Source of the DNA: Halobacteriales archaeon QH_6_64_20
GTDB taxonomy: Archaea; Halobacteriota; Halobacteria; Halobacteriales; Halococcaceae
DNA length: 62,964 bases
Direction of reading: 5' to 3'
Assembly (NCBI GenBank): GCA_003021235.1
Contig: PXQR01000055.1
Coordinates: 1-62,964, forward strand
Below the pieces are notes generated by a model. It had not been told where the DNA came from. It made no database searches and was given only the letters and a program-made list of their open reading frames with translations. Shown here piece by piece: positions 26,830 to 38,633 of this stretch (the first letter of the stretch is position 1; each line of letters begins with the position of its first letter). Both the position numbers and the translations under genes were made by a program.

Positions 26830-27147
26830 CTACGACGGCAACGGACAGAGGCTCGCGGTGAATACGACCACCTCGTCGGTGTCGTTGCGCGCGCCATGGG
26901 CTACGCCGCGTTCGTGACGGACGACGCCGGGGGCCTCGATTTCCGCTTCGTCACCTTCCTGGATCACCGTCACCGTTCCCTCCAGTACGTGAAAGACGTT
27001 CGTCGCGCTCTCGTGTTCGTGAGTGCTCAACTGTCCGCCGGGACCGAGCGCGAAGACCTTGACCAGCACGTCGTCGGTCACGACGAACTCCTCGTCGGCG
27101 ACGTCGCCCTCGCCTACGTCCGGCACGGAGTACCGATCGAGCGTCAT
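26830..27147 (-). CDS. Cupin-domain protein
   Basis: The 105-residue protein is a single small cupin. GGQLSTHEHESATNVFHVLEG contains the first metal-binding motif (H-x-H-E) and the second, HERGVAHGARN, follows at the expected distance. It probably binds a metal ion; enzyme or sensor cannot be decided. It is well separated from both neighbours. Confidence 0.85.
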   Translation of the reverse strand: MTLDRYSVPDVGEGDVADEEFVVTDDVLVKVFALGPGGQLSTHEHESATNVFHVLEGTVTVIQEGDEAEIEAPGVVRHERGVAHGARNDTDEVVVFTASLCPLPS

Positions 27148-27401
27148 ACCGAGGGAAACAGCGGGGGGCAGTTAGCGGTTAGGAAAGCAAGCAGAGCGGT
27201 GTTCAATCAAGCAACGGAAGCGAGGTCGAATAGCGGAAGCGAGGGACCCTGTCCCGGGTGGGATCGAAGGGGTCACGCTCGACGACGACGCACGCAGGGG
27301 TCTAACGAGGAAGCACGCGGTTCGGCGAAAGCAAGGGGACCGGCGAGTCGAGCGTTCACCGCAAGCGTGAGCTATAGCAGGCCCCGCTTCCTGGACTCAG
27401 T

Positions 27402-28220
27402 ATGGAGTACGTGACCGTTCAGGATACGGAGGTACCGGCGCTCGGCTTCGGAACGTGGCGGATGCGCGGGACCGAATGCAGGGAGGCGGTCGGAACGGCG
27501 CTCGATCTGGGCTATCGCCACATCGATACCGCCCAGGCCTACCGGAACGAACGCGAGGTCGGCGCGGCGATCAGACTCTCGGACGTCGATCGCGAGGACC
27601 TCTTCCTGACGACGAAACTCGACTGGTCGAACCGCGATCACGAGGGCGTCCTCGAATCCACACAGGGAAGCCTGAACAAGCTCGGGACCGACTACGTCGA
27701 TCTCCTGCTCATCCACCAGCGAAACCTGCGGACGCCGCTCGAAGAGACCCTCGGCGCGATGGACGAGCTGTACGAGGAGGGTTCGGTCCGTCACATCGGC
27801 GTCAGTAACTTTTCGGTCGAGCGCCTCGATCGCGCCCGCCGGATCGCAGACGCCCCAATCTTCACCGATCAGGTCCAGTACCACCCCTTCTGGGGCCAGC
27901 GCGATCTGCTCGATTACTGTCAGATCCACGACCTGATGCTGACGGCGTACTCGCCGCTGGCACACGGCGGGGCGGTGCGCGACGGGATGCTCAGGGACAT
28001 CGGCGCTCGCTACGACAAATCCCCGGCACAGGTCGCGTTGCGGTGGCTGATCCAACAGGACAACGTCGCGACGATCCCGAAATCGACGAGTCGCGAGCAC
28101 ATCGCGGACAACCTCGAAGTGTTCGATTTCGAGCTGAGCGAGCGGGAGATGCACGAGATCCGGCGGCCCTCGGCGGCACGGACGGCGGCGCACTTCGTCC
28201 GCGGCCGACTGTCGTGGTGA
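27402..28220 (+). CDS. Aldo/keto reductase
   Basis: The 272-residue protein carries the AKR catalytic tetrad: Asp and Tyr in HIDTAQAYRNE, Lys in LTTKLDWSN and His in LLIHQRN. The NADP-binding end (IPKSTSREHIADNLEVFDF) is present. It reduces aldehydes or ketones with NADPH. The ATG at 27402 gives the standard N-terminus MEYVTVQDTEVPALGFGTWR. No operon partner is visible. Confidence 0.94.
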   Translation: MEYVTVQDTEVPALGFGTWRMRGTECREAVGTALDLGYRHIDTAQAYRNEREVGAAIRLSDVDREDLFLTTKLDWSNRDHEGVLESTQGSLNKLGTDYVDLLLIHQRNLRTPLEETLGAMDELYEEGSVRHIGVSNFSVERLDRARRIADAPIFTDQVQYHPFWGQRDLLDYCQIHDLMLTAYSPLAHGGAVRDGMLRDIGARYDKSPAQVALRWLIQQDNVATIPKSTSREHIADNLEVFDFELSEREMHEIRRPSAARTAAHFVRGRLSW

Positions 28221-28428
28221 GATCGGCCGTCGTGACGAGAGGTGAGCGAAGAACGAAAGCCAGGGGGCGACGAACGACGAACGGCGAGCGGCGGGCGGCG
28301 AGCACCGAACGCCCGACGCGGCTCCTCGCCGTTGGCCGAACGGTAGAACCCTACGGTCTCGATGTCGGGTACATGGGAACGCTACGCTACCGGATAACAC
28401 AAGACGGGGGCGGTCGTAGCGGGCCGAC

Positions 28429-29205
28429 ATGGTAACCGAACTCGGCACGGGGGTCTGGTGGCTCGACCTCGGCGGCGTGAACGCCTTCTTAGTAGACGAC
28501 CCCGGACGCGAGGGGGGAGACGGGTCGGAATCGGCGTCGGAGTCAGAGTCAAAGCCGACGTCAGGCGGGGAAGCCGGAGACCGATCGGAGACGGGTGGTG
28601 GCCTGACGCTGATCGACGCGGGCACCCCGCGGGACGCGGGTACCATCGCGCGGGGAATCACCGAGACGGGCTTTTCGCTGTCGGACGTCGAACGCGTACT
28701 CGTTACTCACTACGACCTCGATCACGTCGGCGCGCTCTCGCGGTTGAGCGGACTCGATGCTCCGGTCTCGGTCGGGGCGGCCGACGCCGGACTCCTGCGC
28801 GGCGAGCACCCCAACTGGGCGAACCACAAGGGCGCGATCCAGTTCGCCACCGACCCACTGGTCGACGAGCCGGCACTCGACATCCGGCCGATCGAGGACG
28901 GTACCGAGATCGGCGGCTTTCGCGCCTATCACACCCCGGGGCACACCCCCGGCCACGTCACCTACGTCAACGAGGCACGTTCGGCAGCGTTTCTCGGCGA
29001 CCTGGTGATGGAGTCGAACGGCGAACTCAGCCCCTCGCCGTGGGTAATCAGCTACGATACGGGCGAGGTGGCCGGCAGTATCGCGGCACTCGCGAATCGC
29101 GTCGGCGAGTTCGATATCTGCGGGATGGGCCACGGGGTGCCGTTCGTTCGCGGCGGGTCCGACCGGTTGCGCGAGTGTGCCGAACGGGTAACCGTCGAGG
29201 AGTGA
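28429..29205 (+). CDS. Metallo-beta-lactamase-fold hydrolase
   Basis: The 258-residue protein has the metal site THYDLDHVG (first His replaced by the Thr-His register HxDxDH), then HTPGHTPGHVTY, FLGDLVM and a final GMGHG His. These ligands fit a glyoxalase II-like or lactonase-like MBL enzyme. A Ser/Glu-rich insertion (~28-60) interrupts the first beta sheet. The substrate cannot be told. Confidence 0.87.
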   Translation: MVTELGTGVWWLDLGGVNAFLVDDPGREGGDGSESASESESKPTSGGEAGDRSETGGGLTLIDAGTPRDAGTIARGITETGFSLSDVERVLVTHYDLDHVGALSRLSGLDAPVSVGAADAGLLRGEHPNWANHKGAIQFATDPLVDEPALDIRPIEDGTEIGGFRAYHTPGHTPGHVTYVNEARSAAFLGDLVMESNGELSPSPWVISYDTGEVAGSIAALANRVGEFDICGMGHGVPFVRGGSDRLRECAERVTVEE

Positions 29206-29311
29206 CGAGCGGCGAGCGATCGGCACACGACACGGATGCGGCCGGGAACGACCGTCCATACGGCTGGAAACGATCGGCACGTATCCGTGGTCTTAGGGGA
29301 ACGCCCGATCA

Positions 29312-29683
29312 ATGGAGCGTATGGCCGAAGACGCCCTCCCAAGCGGCTGGCAGGAGATCGACGACACCGATCGGGACGCCGGACGATACAACCCCCAGCC
29401 CATCAGCCGGTTCGAACACGGCGAAACCGGCGTCGGGATACGGCTGACGCCGGCGGACCCGAAGGCCGGGACCGGGAGCGGACCCGGAGACGACGGCGAG
29501 AACGACTACCGCGTGAGCGTCGGCGAGGACGGCGCGGGCGATATGACGCCGCTGACGAACGCCTCGGGTCACGCCGGCGCGCTCGGAGTCGCTCGGGAGC
29601 TCATGGGAGCGTACAACGAACGCTGTATCGACGGCAACGAGGACACCGAGGCCCTCTTCGAGGACTTCGCCGGGACGGATTGA
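29312..29683 (+). CDS. Acidic conserved haloarchaeal protein
   Basis: The 123-residue protein begins MERMAEDALPSGWQEIDDTD. It contains a hydrophilic centre and a C-terminal helix (GALGVARELMGAYNERC). The layout recalls short haloarchaeal proteins with a conserved start PxGW, but I do not recognise the family. A second ATG at 29321 is equally plausible, 29 bases after GTCTTAG. Confidence 0.6.
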   Translation: MERMAEDALPSGWQEIDDTDRDAGRYNPQPISRFEHGETGVGIRLTPADPKAGTGSGPGDDGENDYRVSVGEDGAGDMTPLTNASGHAGALGVARELMGAYNERCIDGNEDTEALFEDFAGTD

Positions 29684-29743
29684 TCGACGGCGTATGTACC
29701 ACGATGTCTCCGACGGACCCGAAGCAGCTCCCGGTAGGATCCG

Positions 29744-30193
29744 CTACGGGGCGAGTTCCTCGGCGACGATGGCGGGTGCTAAGAGATCGGGATCGACCTG
29801 CAGATCGGCCTGTCCGCGGGCGAACTCCGGGATCGAGTCGCGAGCGTAGATCACCGCCCGCAGGTCGGGGTTCAGGTCCTTTGCGACCGGGATCGCGGTC
29901 GCCTGGCGGACGTCGGTGAGCACGAACAGCGACGTATCGGCGATCCCCGCGTTTTCGAGCGCCTCGCGGTTCGCGACCCCGTCGATCCGCTCGACTTCGA
30001 TACCACGGTCGGTGAGCGCCGCGCCTAACGAGTCGTCGTCGAGACCCACGACGATGGCGGTTCGTACCGGAGTATCCCCGTTCGCAACGGTGTCCTCGTC
30101 CGTAGCGAGGTCGTCGTCCGTGTCCGCGCATGTTTCGGCGTCGGTACCGCCTCCGGTGTTCGCGTCGCCGTCGGCGTCGTCGGTGTCGGTCAT
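29744..30193 (-). CDS. DUF7126-like Rossmann protein (often misnamed CTP synthetase)
   Basis: After an acidic ~40-residue N-terminus the sequence TAIVVGLDDDSLGAALTDRG begins a single TrkA-N-like Rossmann half. It continues with VERIDGVANREALENAGI and AVIYARDSIPEFARGQADL. It is the third gene of the pyrG-guaAb transcript, seven bases after guaAb. Proteins here are sometimes annotated as CTP synthetase because of that position only. It may bind a nucleotide; its role is not known. Confidence 0.75.
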   Translation of the reverse strand: MTDTDDADGDANTGGGTDAETCADTDDDLATDEDTVANGDTPVRTAIVVGLDDDSLGAALTDRGIEVERIDGVANREALENAGIADTSLFVLTDVRQATAIPVAKDLNPDLRAVIYARDSIPEFARGQADLQVDPDLLAPAIVAEELAP

Positions 30194-30200
30194 CCGATCA

Positions 30201-32875
<2,675 letters not shown>

Positions 32876-32996
32876 CTATCGAGCGTTGCTCGGGACGATC
32901 CGCCTCGGTCGATCCTGTCGGTATCCCGGTAAGCCTGCGATCGCAGGCCTCGAAGACATATCCGTGGGGAGAAGTACCGAAGCCGGAGGCAAACGC

Positions 32997-33119
32997 ATGG
33001 CTGAATGTACCGTCTGCGGCAAGGAACTCGACGCGGACCAAATGAGCGAACAGCGCGAGGAAAACGGCGAGACGGTCTACCTGTGCTGTCCACAGTGCCA
33101 GGAGGAGTACTCCGGCTGA
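32997..33119 (+). CDS. 40-residue zinc-ribbon mini-protein
   Basis: MAECTVCGKELDADQMSEQR and a second half ending VYLCCPQCQEEYSG hold two CxxC pairs ~24 residues apart, a treble-clef or TRASH/YHS-like zinc site. GGAGG seven bases before the ATG at 32997 is a good ribosome binding site and fixes the start. It is divergent from pyrG. Confidence 0.75.
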   Translation: MAECTVCGKELDADQMSEQREENGETVYLCCPQCQEEYSG

Positions 33120-33156
33120 GATCGAGAAAACGACGACGGGGGACACGACGCGACGA

Positions 33157-34257
33157 TCAGGGGACGAGCTCGGTGGGGTCGTCCGCATCGCTACGACCCG
33201 CTGTTGCGGATATAATCGCCTGGTTCGGCTCCTCACGGGTCCCATGGTCGTCGATGACGGCGTTCCAGACGGCGACGTACTCGCGGGCCGCGTGAACGTT
33301 GTACCCGGCCGTCTTCGTCCTACTCTGTTCGGCTAGTCGTTTTCGAAGCGAGTCGTCTTCGAGCACGCGACCGACGCCGTCGGTCACTCCCGCGGTGGTC
33401 GGGTCACAGAGCAAGCCGGCGTTGCCGACGGCCGTCGGTACGCCGACTGCATCGCCCGCGACGACCGGCAGGCCGGCGGCCTGGGCTTCGAGCACCGCGG
33501 TCGAGATCGAATCGAGGTAACTCACGTAGACGAAGAGATCCGCTGCCGAGAGCAGGTCGGGCACGTCCTCGCGCCAGCCGAGCACGTCGACGCGCTCGCC
33601 GTAGGGATACTCGGCGACGTGCTCAGGGAGTGCGGGGAGGTAGCGCCCGGCACCCGCGATCCGGTAGCGAAGCGAGTCGTCCCGTTCGAACAGCGATTTC
33701 AATCCATCGAGGATCGTCCGCACGCCGTCGAACTTGCCTTCGTACCGGAGGTTCGTGACGGTGAGCGCAACGCGTTCGTCCCTCCTTGACCGTGCCGGGT
33801 CCGACGCATTCGACGCGTAGCGCGAGACGGGGATCGGCCGACCGACCGTACGAGCGCGCTCGACCGGGTACCGATCGGCGAGTCGCTCACGGGTCACGTC
33901 GCTCAACACGAACAGCGCGTCGGCGACGCGGGTACTCCACCGGGTTCGAGCCGCGATCGAGCGGTCGCGAAGCCACCCGTGCTCACCGTGTGCGTTCGTG
34001 AGGTCAGCCCACCCCCGAAGGACGAGCGCGAACGGGACGTCGAGAGCACGAGCGAGCACGGATGCGAGCGGCCCGTTGCCGATCGGTTCGTCCGCGACGA
34101 GCAGGTCGTACTCCCCACGCCGGACGAGCGAAACGCGGTGACGAACGGGAACCCCCGAGAACACGTCGACGGCGTAGTCGTCGATCGTCGTTTCGACCGC
34201 GCGGGCCAAGCAGTTCCCGAAGGTTCGGTTGGCGAACAGGAGCGCAACCCGATTCAT
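33157..34257 (-). CDS. GT4-family glycosyltransferase
   Basis: The 366-residue protein starts MNRVALLFANRTFGNCLARA. The C-terminal half has the GT4 donor site: RYEGKFDGVRTILDGLK, LGWREDVPDLLSAADLFVYV, LEAQAAGLPVVAGDAVGVP (the E-x7-E region). It transfers a sugar from a nucleotide donor to a glycan or lipid, perhaps in surface glycosylation. CTAAATA on the reverse strand at 34281-34287 is 27 bases from the ATG and excludes the longer upstream frame. Confidence 0.86.
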   Translation of the reverse strand: MNRVALLFANRTFGNCLARAVETTIDDYAVDVFSGVPVRHRVSLVRRGEYDLLVADEPIGNGPLASVLARALDVPFALVLRGWADLTNAHGEHGWLRDRSIAARTRWSTRVADALFVLSDVTRERLADRYPVERARTVGRPIPVSRYASNASDPARSRRDERVALTVTNLRYEGKFDGVRTILDGLKSLFERDDSLRYRIAGAGRYLPALPEHVAEYPYGERVDVLGWREDVPDLLSAADLFVYVSYLDSISTAVLEAQAAGLPVVAGDAVGVPTAVGNAGLLCDPTTAGVTDGVGRVLEDDSLRKRLAEQSRTKTAGYNVHAAREYVAVWNAVIDDHGTREEPNQAIISATAGRSDADDPTELVP

Positions 34258-34325
34258 GGGAGAGCGTTGCCCGACACTCGTATTTAGTATCTCACTCGAA
34301 CTGAAAATTACGGGGCGAGTCGTAA

Positions 34326-35024
34326 TCAGCGCAACGTCACGGCGAGAAACGACGCAGCGCACGACGCTGTTTCGACCTTCCGGCCAACGAAGAAGTGATC
34401 GGCCGGGATCGACTCGACGACGAACCCACGCTCGCGGGCGCGCTCTACGACCGGTTCCCACTCGACGGTCGTGTCCCGTTCGCCGTAACAGACCTGTACG
34501 GGCGAGGAAATCGCGTCGAGCGCGGCGAGGGCATCGCGCTCGGCATCGGAGTCGCCCCGGCCGGGCGCGAGTACGCTCACCGCGTTCGGGGCTCCGGGAG
34601 CGTCTCCCTCCGTTTCGCCGGCGACACACAGCGCCGTCGTCGCGCCGAAACTGTAGCCGAACAGCCCGACCCGGTCGTAGCGTTCCGCCGCCCACCGGCA
34701 GGCGTTTCGGGTATCGAGGCGCTCGCCGTCGCCGCTGTCCCACGGCCCGTAGTCGAAGCGCAGACAGGCGATTCCGTGTTCGCCGAGCGCGGCCGAGACG
34801 GCGGTCAGCCGGGCGTCCGCGCGGGAGCCGCCCTGCTGGGGGTGTGGCGGGCAGGCGACCACGACGGCGTTCGGCTCCGATTCGGATTTCAATTCGGTTC
34901 GCCGTCGTGGCCGTCCCGGCGGAGCGAGTTCGTCGGATTTGTCGGACTCGTCGGGCGTATCGAGCACGCCGCGGACGTCCCGTCTGCCGGGAACGATCAC
35001 CGGCTCGGTTCCCGCCTCCGTCAT
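34326..35024 (-). CDS. Alpha/beta hydrolase
   Basis: The 232-residue protein has the nucleophile elbow GLFGYSFGATTAL, an oxyanion-region VVVACPPHPQQGG, and a late Asp/His pair (CYGERDTTVEW, IPADHFF). The fold is that of a dienelactone-hydrolase or esterase-like enzyme. The insertion DESDKSDELAPPG... after strand 1 is low-complexity. The ATG at 35022-35024 overlaps the stop of a 39-codon frame (35021-35140), so translation may be coupled to it. Confidence 0.82.
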   Translation of the reverse strand: MTEAGTEPVIVPGRRDVRGVLDTPDESDKSDELAPPGRPRRRTELKSESEPNAVVVACPPHPQQGGSRADARLTAVSAALGEHGIACLRFDYGPWDSGDGERLDTRNACRWAAERYDRVGLFGYSFGATTALCVAGETEGDAPGAPNAVSVLAPGRGDSDAERDALAALDAISSPVQVCYGERDTTVEWEPVVERARERGFVVESIPADHFFVGRKVETASCAASFLAVTLR

Positions 35025-35140
35025 CGGAGCCCCGCGTTCGCGTCCGAGCTCCCGGCTTCGTTCCGGTTTCGATCCTGACCCCGACCCTGACCTTGATCCG
35101 GGTCCGAGTTCGAGTTCCGGTCTCCGTTCCCCCCGTCCAT
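35021..35140 (-). CDS. Possible 39-residue leader peptide coupled to the hydrolase
   Basis: The frame MDGGNGDRNSNSDPDQGQGR... is low-complexity and ends in ATGA, overlapping the hydrolase ATG. It begins 26 bases from the TTAAA box at 35164-35168, so it is the first ATG of the expected leaderless message. It may be a leader peptide, or the disordered N-terminus of the hydrolase separated by a frameshift. Confidence 0.4.
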   Translation of the reverse strand: MDGGNGDRNSNSDPDQGQGRGQDRNRNEAGSSDANAGLR

Positions 35141-35161
35141 ACGTCACGGTACGCGCGTGAG

Positions 35162-35170
35162 TGTTTAAGG
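35162..35170. promoter_or_regulatory. Shared TATA box of divergent hydrolase and PspA genes
   Basis: TGTTTAAGG reads CCTTAAACA on the other strand. Its centre is 28 bases before the PspA ATG and 26 bases before the leader-peptide ATG on the reverse strand. One AT core can thus serve both directions. Confidence 0.5.
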
Positions 35171-35193
35171 GTCCTCGGCCGTTACGTCGGAGC

Positions 35194-36048
35194 ATGGGAG
35201 TCCTCTCGCGGATGTCGTACGTGATCCGGGCGAAGCTCAACACGGTCCTCAATCGCGCCGAGGACCCGAACGAAGCGCTCGATTACTCCTACGAACAGCT
35301 ACGCGACCAGCTCCAGGACGTAAAGCAAGGGATCGCCGACCTCACGACCCAGAAGAAACGCCTCGAAATCCAGAAGCGTCGGCTCGACGAGAACGTACAG
35401 AAACACAACGAGCAGGCCAGGGAGGCGATGGCCCAGGATCGCGAGGACCTCGCGCGTCAGGCGCTAGAGAAAAAGAATAGCAAGCTCGATCAGGTCGAGG
35501 ACCTGGAAAGCCAGATCGCGGACCTCCAGGGAACCCAAGACCAGCTCGTCGAGAAGAAAAATACCCTCCAGAGCCGAATCGATGAGTTCCGCACCCAAAA
35601 GGAGACGATGAAAGCCCGGTACGAGGCCGCCGAAGCCAGTACCAGGGTTTCGGAAGCGATGACCGGTGCGGGCGACGAGATGGAGGACGTCAGCCGGTCG
35701 ATCGAGCGCGCGACCGAACAGACCGAGGACATGGAAGCCCGCGCGGAGGCGATGGACGAACTCGAAGAAAGCGGCGCGTTCGAGGACGCCCTCTCGGACG
35801 AGGACCAGCTCGACCGCGAACTCGACGCGCTGAGCGCCGATCGGGAGGTCGAGGCCGAACTCGACCAGCTCCGCGACGAATCGGGCGGCGGCGAGACGAC
35901 CGAGACCGAAGGCGCCGACGCGACCGAAAGCGAAGTCGAGACGACCGGCGATGGCGGGACGAGCGGCGGTACGGAAAGCGACGAGGAACCGGCCGACCCG
36001 GCCGTCGAAGCCGAACTCGAACAGCTGCGTGACGACGACTCGCAGTAG
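35194..36048 (+). CDS. pspA: PspA/IM30 (Vipp1-like) membrane-maintenance protein
   Basis: The 284-residue protein starts MGVLSRMSYVIRAKLNTVLN, an amphipathic membrane-binding helix. Long coiled coils follow (QLQDVKQGIADLTTQKKRLE, LESQIADLQGTQDQ, to ~180). The C-terminal ~90 residues are acidic and disordered, ending AELEQLRDDDSQ. PspA proteins are ESCRT-III relatives that polymerise on damaged cytoplasmic membrane. The start follows the shared TATA box at 35162-35170 and removes an 11-residue upstream GTG extension. Confidence 0.93.
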   Translation: MGVLSRMSYVIRAKLNTVLNRAEDPNEALDYSYEQLRDQLQDVKQGIADLTTQKKRLEIQKRRLDENVQKHNEQAREAMAQDREDLARQALEKKNSKLDQVEDLESQIADLQGTQDQLVEKKNTLQSRIDEFRTQKETMKARYEAAEASTRVSEAMTGAGDEMEDVSRSIERATEQTEDMEARAEAMDELEESGAFEDALSDEDQLDRELDALSADREVEAELDQLRDESGGGETTETEGADATESEVETTGDGGTSGGTESDEEPADPAVEAELEQLRDDDSQ

Positions 36049-36196
36049 CGTAGCGCACGCGAGCACGACCGGCCGTCGAACGTCCGTCGAAACCGACGGT
36101 ACGAACGATGAGGGATAGTTAGCCGGTCGATCGATCCGCGAACGGCTACTCGCGAGCAAAAGGCGAGACGTTTTTCGGGCTCGGTATCGCTGACTA

Positions 36197-36595
36197 CTAC
36201 GATTCGATGTCGGTGAGGACGGTGGCGTCGCCGAGCGCGTCGAGCGTGGTGTACCACGCGCCGCGCACACCATTGGTATCGTTCGTCACCGGTCGATCGA
36301 GGGGAGCGAGGCCACCGAGTCGGAAGACCATCGCCGTCTCGTCGCCGGATCGCGAACCGATCAGCCGGTCGAACCAGTCGATGTCGGCATGCGAGCCGTC
36401 GTCCTCGAACCGTTCTTCGATCGACGCGTAGTGCGTGATCGCGCTTTGTGGGCTGGTTCGGTAGAGCGCGAGGTACGCCGCCGGTTCGTCGGCGCGCTCG
36501 TAGGAGATCGGACACGGGTAGAAGCCGTGGTGGCGGGCGATATCGAACGTTTCGTCGACAGTCGCAACGATCATCACGCGGTCGTCGTCAGTCAT
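36197..36595 (-). CDS. Conserved protein of unknown function
   Basis: The 132-residue protein begins MTDDDRVMIVATVDETFDIA. It includes FYPCPISYERADEPAAYLALY and ends in an acidic helix. It has no signal peptide or membrane segment. I do not recognise a domain. Codon use is like that of its neighbours. Confidence 0.65.
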   Translation of the reverse strand: MTDDDRVMIVATVDETFDIARHHGFYPCPISYERADEPAAYLALYRTSPQSAITHYASIEERFEDDGSHADIDWFDRLIGSRSGDETAMVFRLGGLAPLDRPVTNDTNGVRGAWYTTLDALGDATVLTDIES

Positions 36596-36679
36596 AGCCG
36601 AGTTCGGTGGCGGTCGGCAAAGAGTCGTTTCCCGTGATCCGCATACATCGAAGCGATCGGTGTGTCGTCCCGAGTCGAG

Positions 36680-36961
36680 TCACGTCGGTGGATCGGGCAG
36701 TCGATACCAGGCGACGACGCCGAGCGCGAGCGCCATACACAGGGTGACGGTCGCGACCGCGAGGAGGGTAATACCGACGCCCGAACCGATCGCTACGGTC
36801 GCACTCAGCGTTTCGAGCCGACGCAACTCGCTCCCGATCCGATCGAAGCCGACGACGCCGAGCAAAACGCCACCGGCCGTCAGGAGGTGGACGAGGGTTC
36901 TCAGCCGGTCGCCGGCCGACGTCCCATCGGAGTCCTCGTTCTCGTTCGACAGCCAACCCAT
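36680..36961 (-). CDS. Small membrane protein
   Basis: The 93-residue protein has an acidic N-terminus (MGWLSNENEDSDGTSAGD) and two hydrophobic stretches, ~25-42 and ~60-86. TATA-like GATAATG on the reverse strand, near 36986-36993, is about 27 bases upstream. No family recognised. Confidence 0.62.
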   Translation of the reverse strand: MGWLSNENEDSDGTSAGDRLRTLVHLLTAGGVLLGVVGFDRIGSELRRLETLSATVAIGSGVGITLLAVATVTLCMALALGVVAWYRLPDPPT

Positions 36962-37059
36962 ACGTACTACGTCTTAGCGCAGCTACATTATCGTTGCGCG
37001 CGTTCTCACCAGCGAGAATCCACACCGAAAATTCGCCCCGAGCGTCGATGACGGTTCGG

Positions 37060-37671
37060 CTACTCGTCGGGATATTTCGGTTCGCGCTGTTCCGCGCGTT
37101 CTAACGCCGTCTCGATCACGTCCCGGACGTCGCCATGGAACTCGCCGCCGTGGCCGGCGTACATGTGCGAAACGCCGTCCGGGAGCCGATCGAGGATGCG
37201 TCCGATCGACTCGATGAGCCGTTCTCTGGACTGGCCGGCCATGTCCGTCCGACCGAAACTGCCGTAGTCGAACGCGCCGTCGTCGTGGACCACCACGTCG
37301 CCGGTGAAGACCGTCGAATCCGAGACAAGGGAGACGTGATCGTCGGCGTGGCCCGGCGTGTAAACGACCTCGAAGTCCCCGTCGCCGATCGTAATACCGT
37401 CGCTGTCGGCGAGTTCGCCGGTTCGTCGGGCGTGAGCGTCGTAACAGTAGAGATCGGCGTCGAAGCGATCGAGGACCCGATCCAATCGGCCGACGTGATC
37501 GCCGTGCTGGTGGGTCAGTACCACCGCGTCGAGCGTGTCGGTGTGTTCGGCGATGACGTCGGTGACACCGGCCATCGCGCCGGCGTCGACCAGCGTGGGC
37601 CGATCGCCCGTGGCGAGAAAGGCGTTGCAGGTGAAGGTATCGGCGTCCGCCGTTACGTTATAGACGTCCAT
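37060..37671 (-). CDS. Metallo-beta-lactamase-fold hydrolase, glyoxalase II-like
   Basis: The 203-residue protein starts MDVYNVTADADTFTCNAFLA. The metal motif THQHGDHVGRLD is intact, with VYTPGHADDHVSLV, FTGDVVVHDD and the final YAGHGGEF. Short length and motif order fit a glyoxalase II-type thioesterase. AACTAAGCC on the reverse strand, near 37696-37704, gives the ATG at 37671 a leaderless promoter and excludes the longer frame. Confidence 0.9.
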   Translation of the reverse strand: MDVYNVTADADTFTCNAFLATGDRPTLVDAGAMAGVTDVIAEHTDTLDAVVLTHQHGDHVGRLDRVLDRFDADLYCYDAHARRTGELADSDGITIGDGDFEVVYTPGHADDHVSLVSDSTVFTGDVVVHDDGAFDYGSFGRTDMAGQSRERLIESIGRILDRLPDGVSHMYAGHGGEFHGDVRDVIETALERAEQREPKYPDE

Positions 37672-37814
37672 GCACTCCCGTTGGCCGCGCGCCGGCTTAG
37701 TTCGTCCGGGTCGTCCCGGGTTCGTGGTCCTGTTCCCTCGGTTTCGAGAGCAGGGTAGCGACCGGGCCGGCGAGCGAACTTTTTTGTCGACATCCTCCAT
37801 AGGGTAAGACGAAC

Positions 37815-37985
37815 ATGGGCTTCGGTAGTTACGACGAATCCGAGCAGGGGGACCAGGACGTCGACTTCGACGAGGAAGACGGCGTACAGACGACCGAGAA
37901 CGCCCACGAGGGCGAGGTGAACTTCGAGTTCACCGCGTCGAACGACGAACTGCTCGATCGCCTCGAAGACATCAAAGGGGAGTAG
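37815..37985 (+). CDS. DUF5786 small acidic protein
   Basis: The 56-residue protein MGFGSYDESEQGDQDVDFDE... ends FTASNDELLDRLEDIKGE, the pattern of DUF5786, a haloarchaeal mini-protein family of unknown role. It ends 11 bases before the DUF99 start, so the two are probably cotranscribed. A T-rich TTTTTT near 37780 may be the promoter core. Confidence 0.85.
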   Translation: MGFGSYDESEQGDQDVDFDEEDGVQTTENAHEGEVNFEFTASNDELLDRLEDIKGE

Positions 37986-37996
37986 CCGACCACCCT

Positions 37997-38581
37997 GTGG
38001 CGACCGTCGTCAAACCCGGGACGCGCGCGCTCGGCATCGCCGAGTCCTTTTCCGGCGACGAGGGCGACCCAAGCACCCTCTGTGGCGTCGTCACCCGAGC
38101 GAGTCGCGTAACCGACGGCTTCTGCTTCGGATCGTGTACGATCGGGGGCACCGACGCGACCGACGCCATGTGCGATCTCGTTGCTCAACTCGGCCGCGAG
38201 GACGTCCAGTACGTGTTCGTGGCCGGCCTCGCGCTCGCGTGGTACGACCTCGTCGACCTCGAAGCGCTCCACGCAGCAGTGGATCGTCCGGTCTGTTCGA
38301 TCACCTTCGAGGCCAGTTCCGGGGGGCTCGAAGCCGGCCTGCGCGAGGCGTTTTCGGGTCCGTCGCTCGACGAACGGCTCGCGACCTACGAGCGCCAGCC
38401 GCCGCGTCGTGCGCTCGACGTCGGCGACGAGACGGTGTTCGTCCGTAGCCTTGGCCTCCCTGAGTCCGAAGCGAACGAGGTCGTTCGATCGTTCACGCCC
38501 GAGGGCGGGCGTCCCGAACCGCTTCGAGTCGCTCGGCTGGCCGCCCGCGCGGCCGATCAGTGGCGCTCGGATCGACGGTAG
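37997..38581 (+). CDS. DUF99 family protein
   Basis: The 194-residue protein begins (GTG) MATVVKPGTRALGIAESFSG. It shows the DUF99 blocks GFCFGSCTIGGTDATDAM, YVFVAGLALAWYDLVDL and ATYERQPPRRALDVGDETVFVR. The family is archaeal and nuclease-like in fold by some predictions; function is unproven. A short form starting near VKPG is possible. It follows the DUF5786 gene in the same transcript. Confidence 0.88.
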   Translation: MATVVKPGTRALGIAESFSGDEGDPSTLCGVVTRASRVTDGFCFGSCTIGGTDATDAMCDLVAQLGREDVQYVFVAGLALAWYDLVDLEALHAAVDRPVCSITFEASSGGLEAGLREAFSGPSLDERLATYERQPPRRALDVGDETVFVRSLGLPESEANEVVRSFTPEGGRPEPLRVARLAARAADQWRSDRR

Positions 38582-38633
38582 GTAAGCGACTGTTCGGAGG
38601 TGTCTCGCCGTGTGGCATCTCGCACCGCCGAGA

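Noticed and set aside
35161..35193. GTG start adding 11 residues to PspA
   Set aside because: It lies on the TATA box, and the ATG at 35194 gives the standard PspA N-terminus at leaderless distance.
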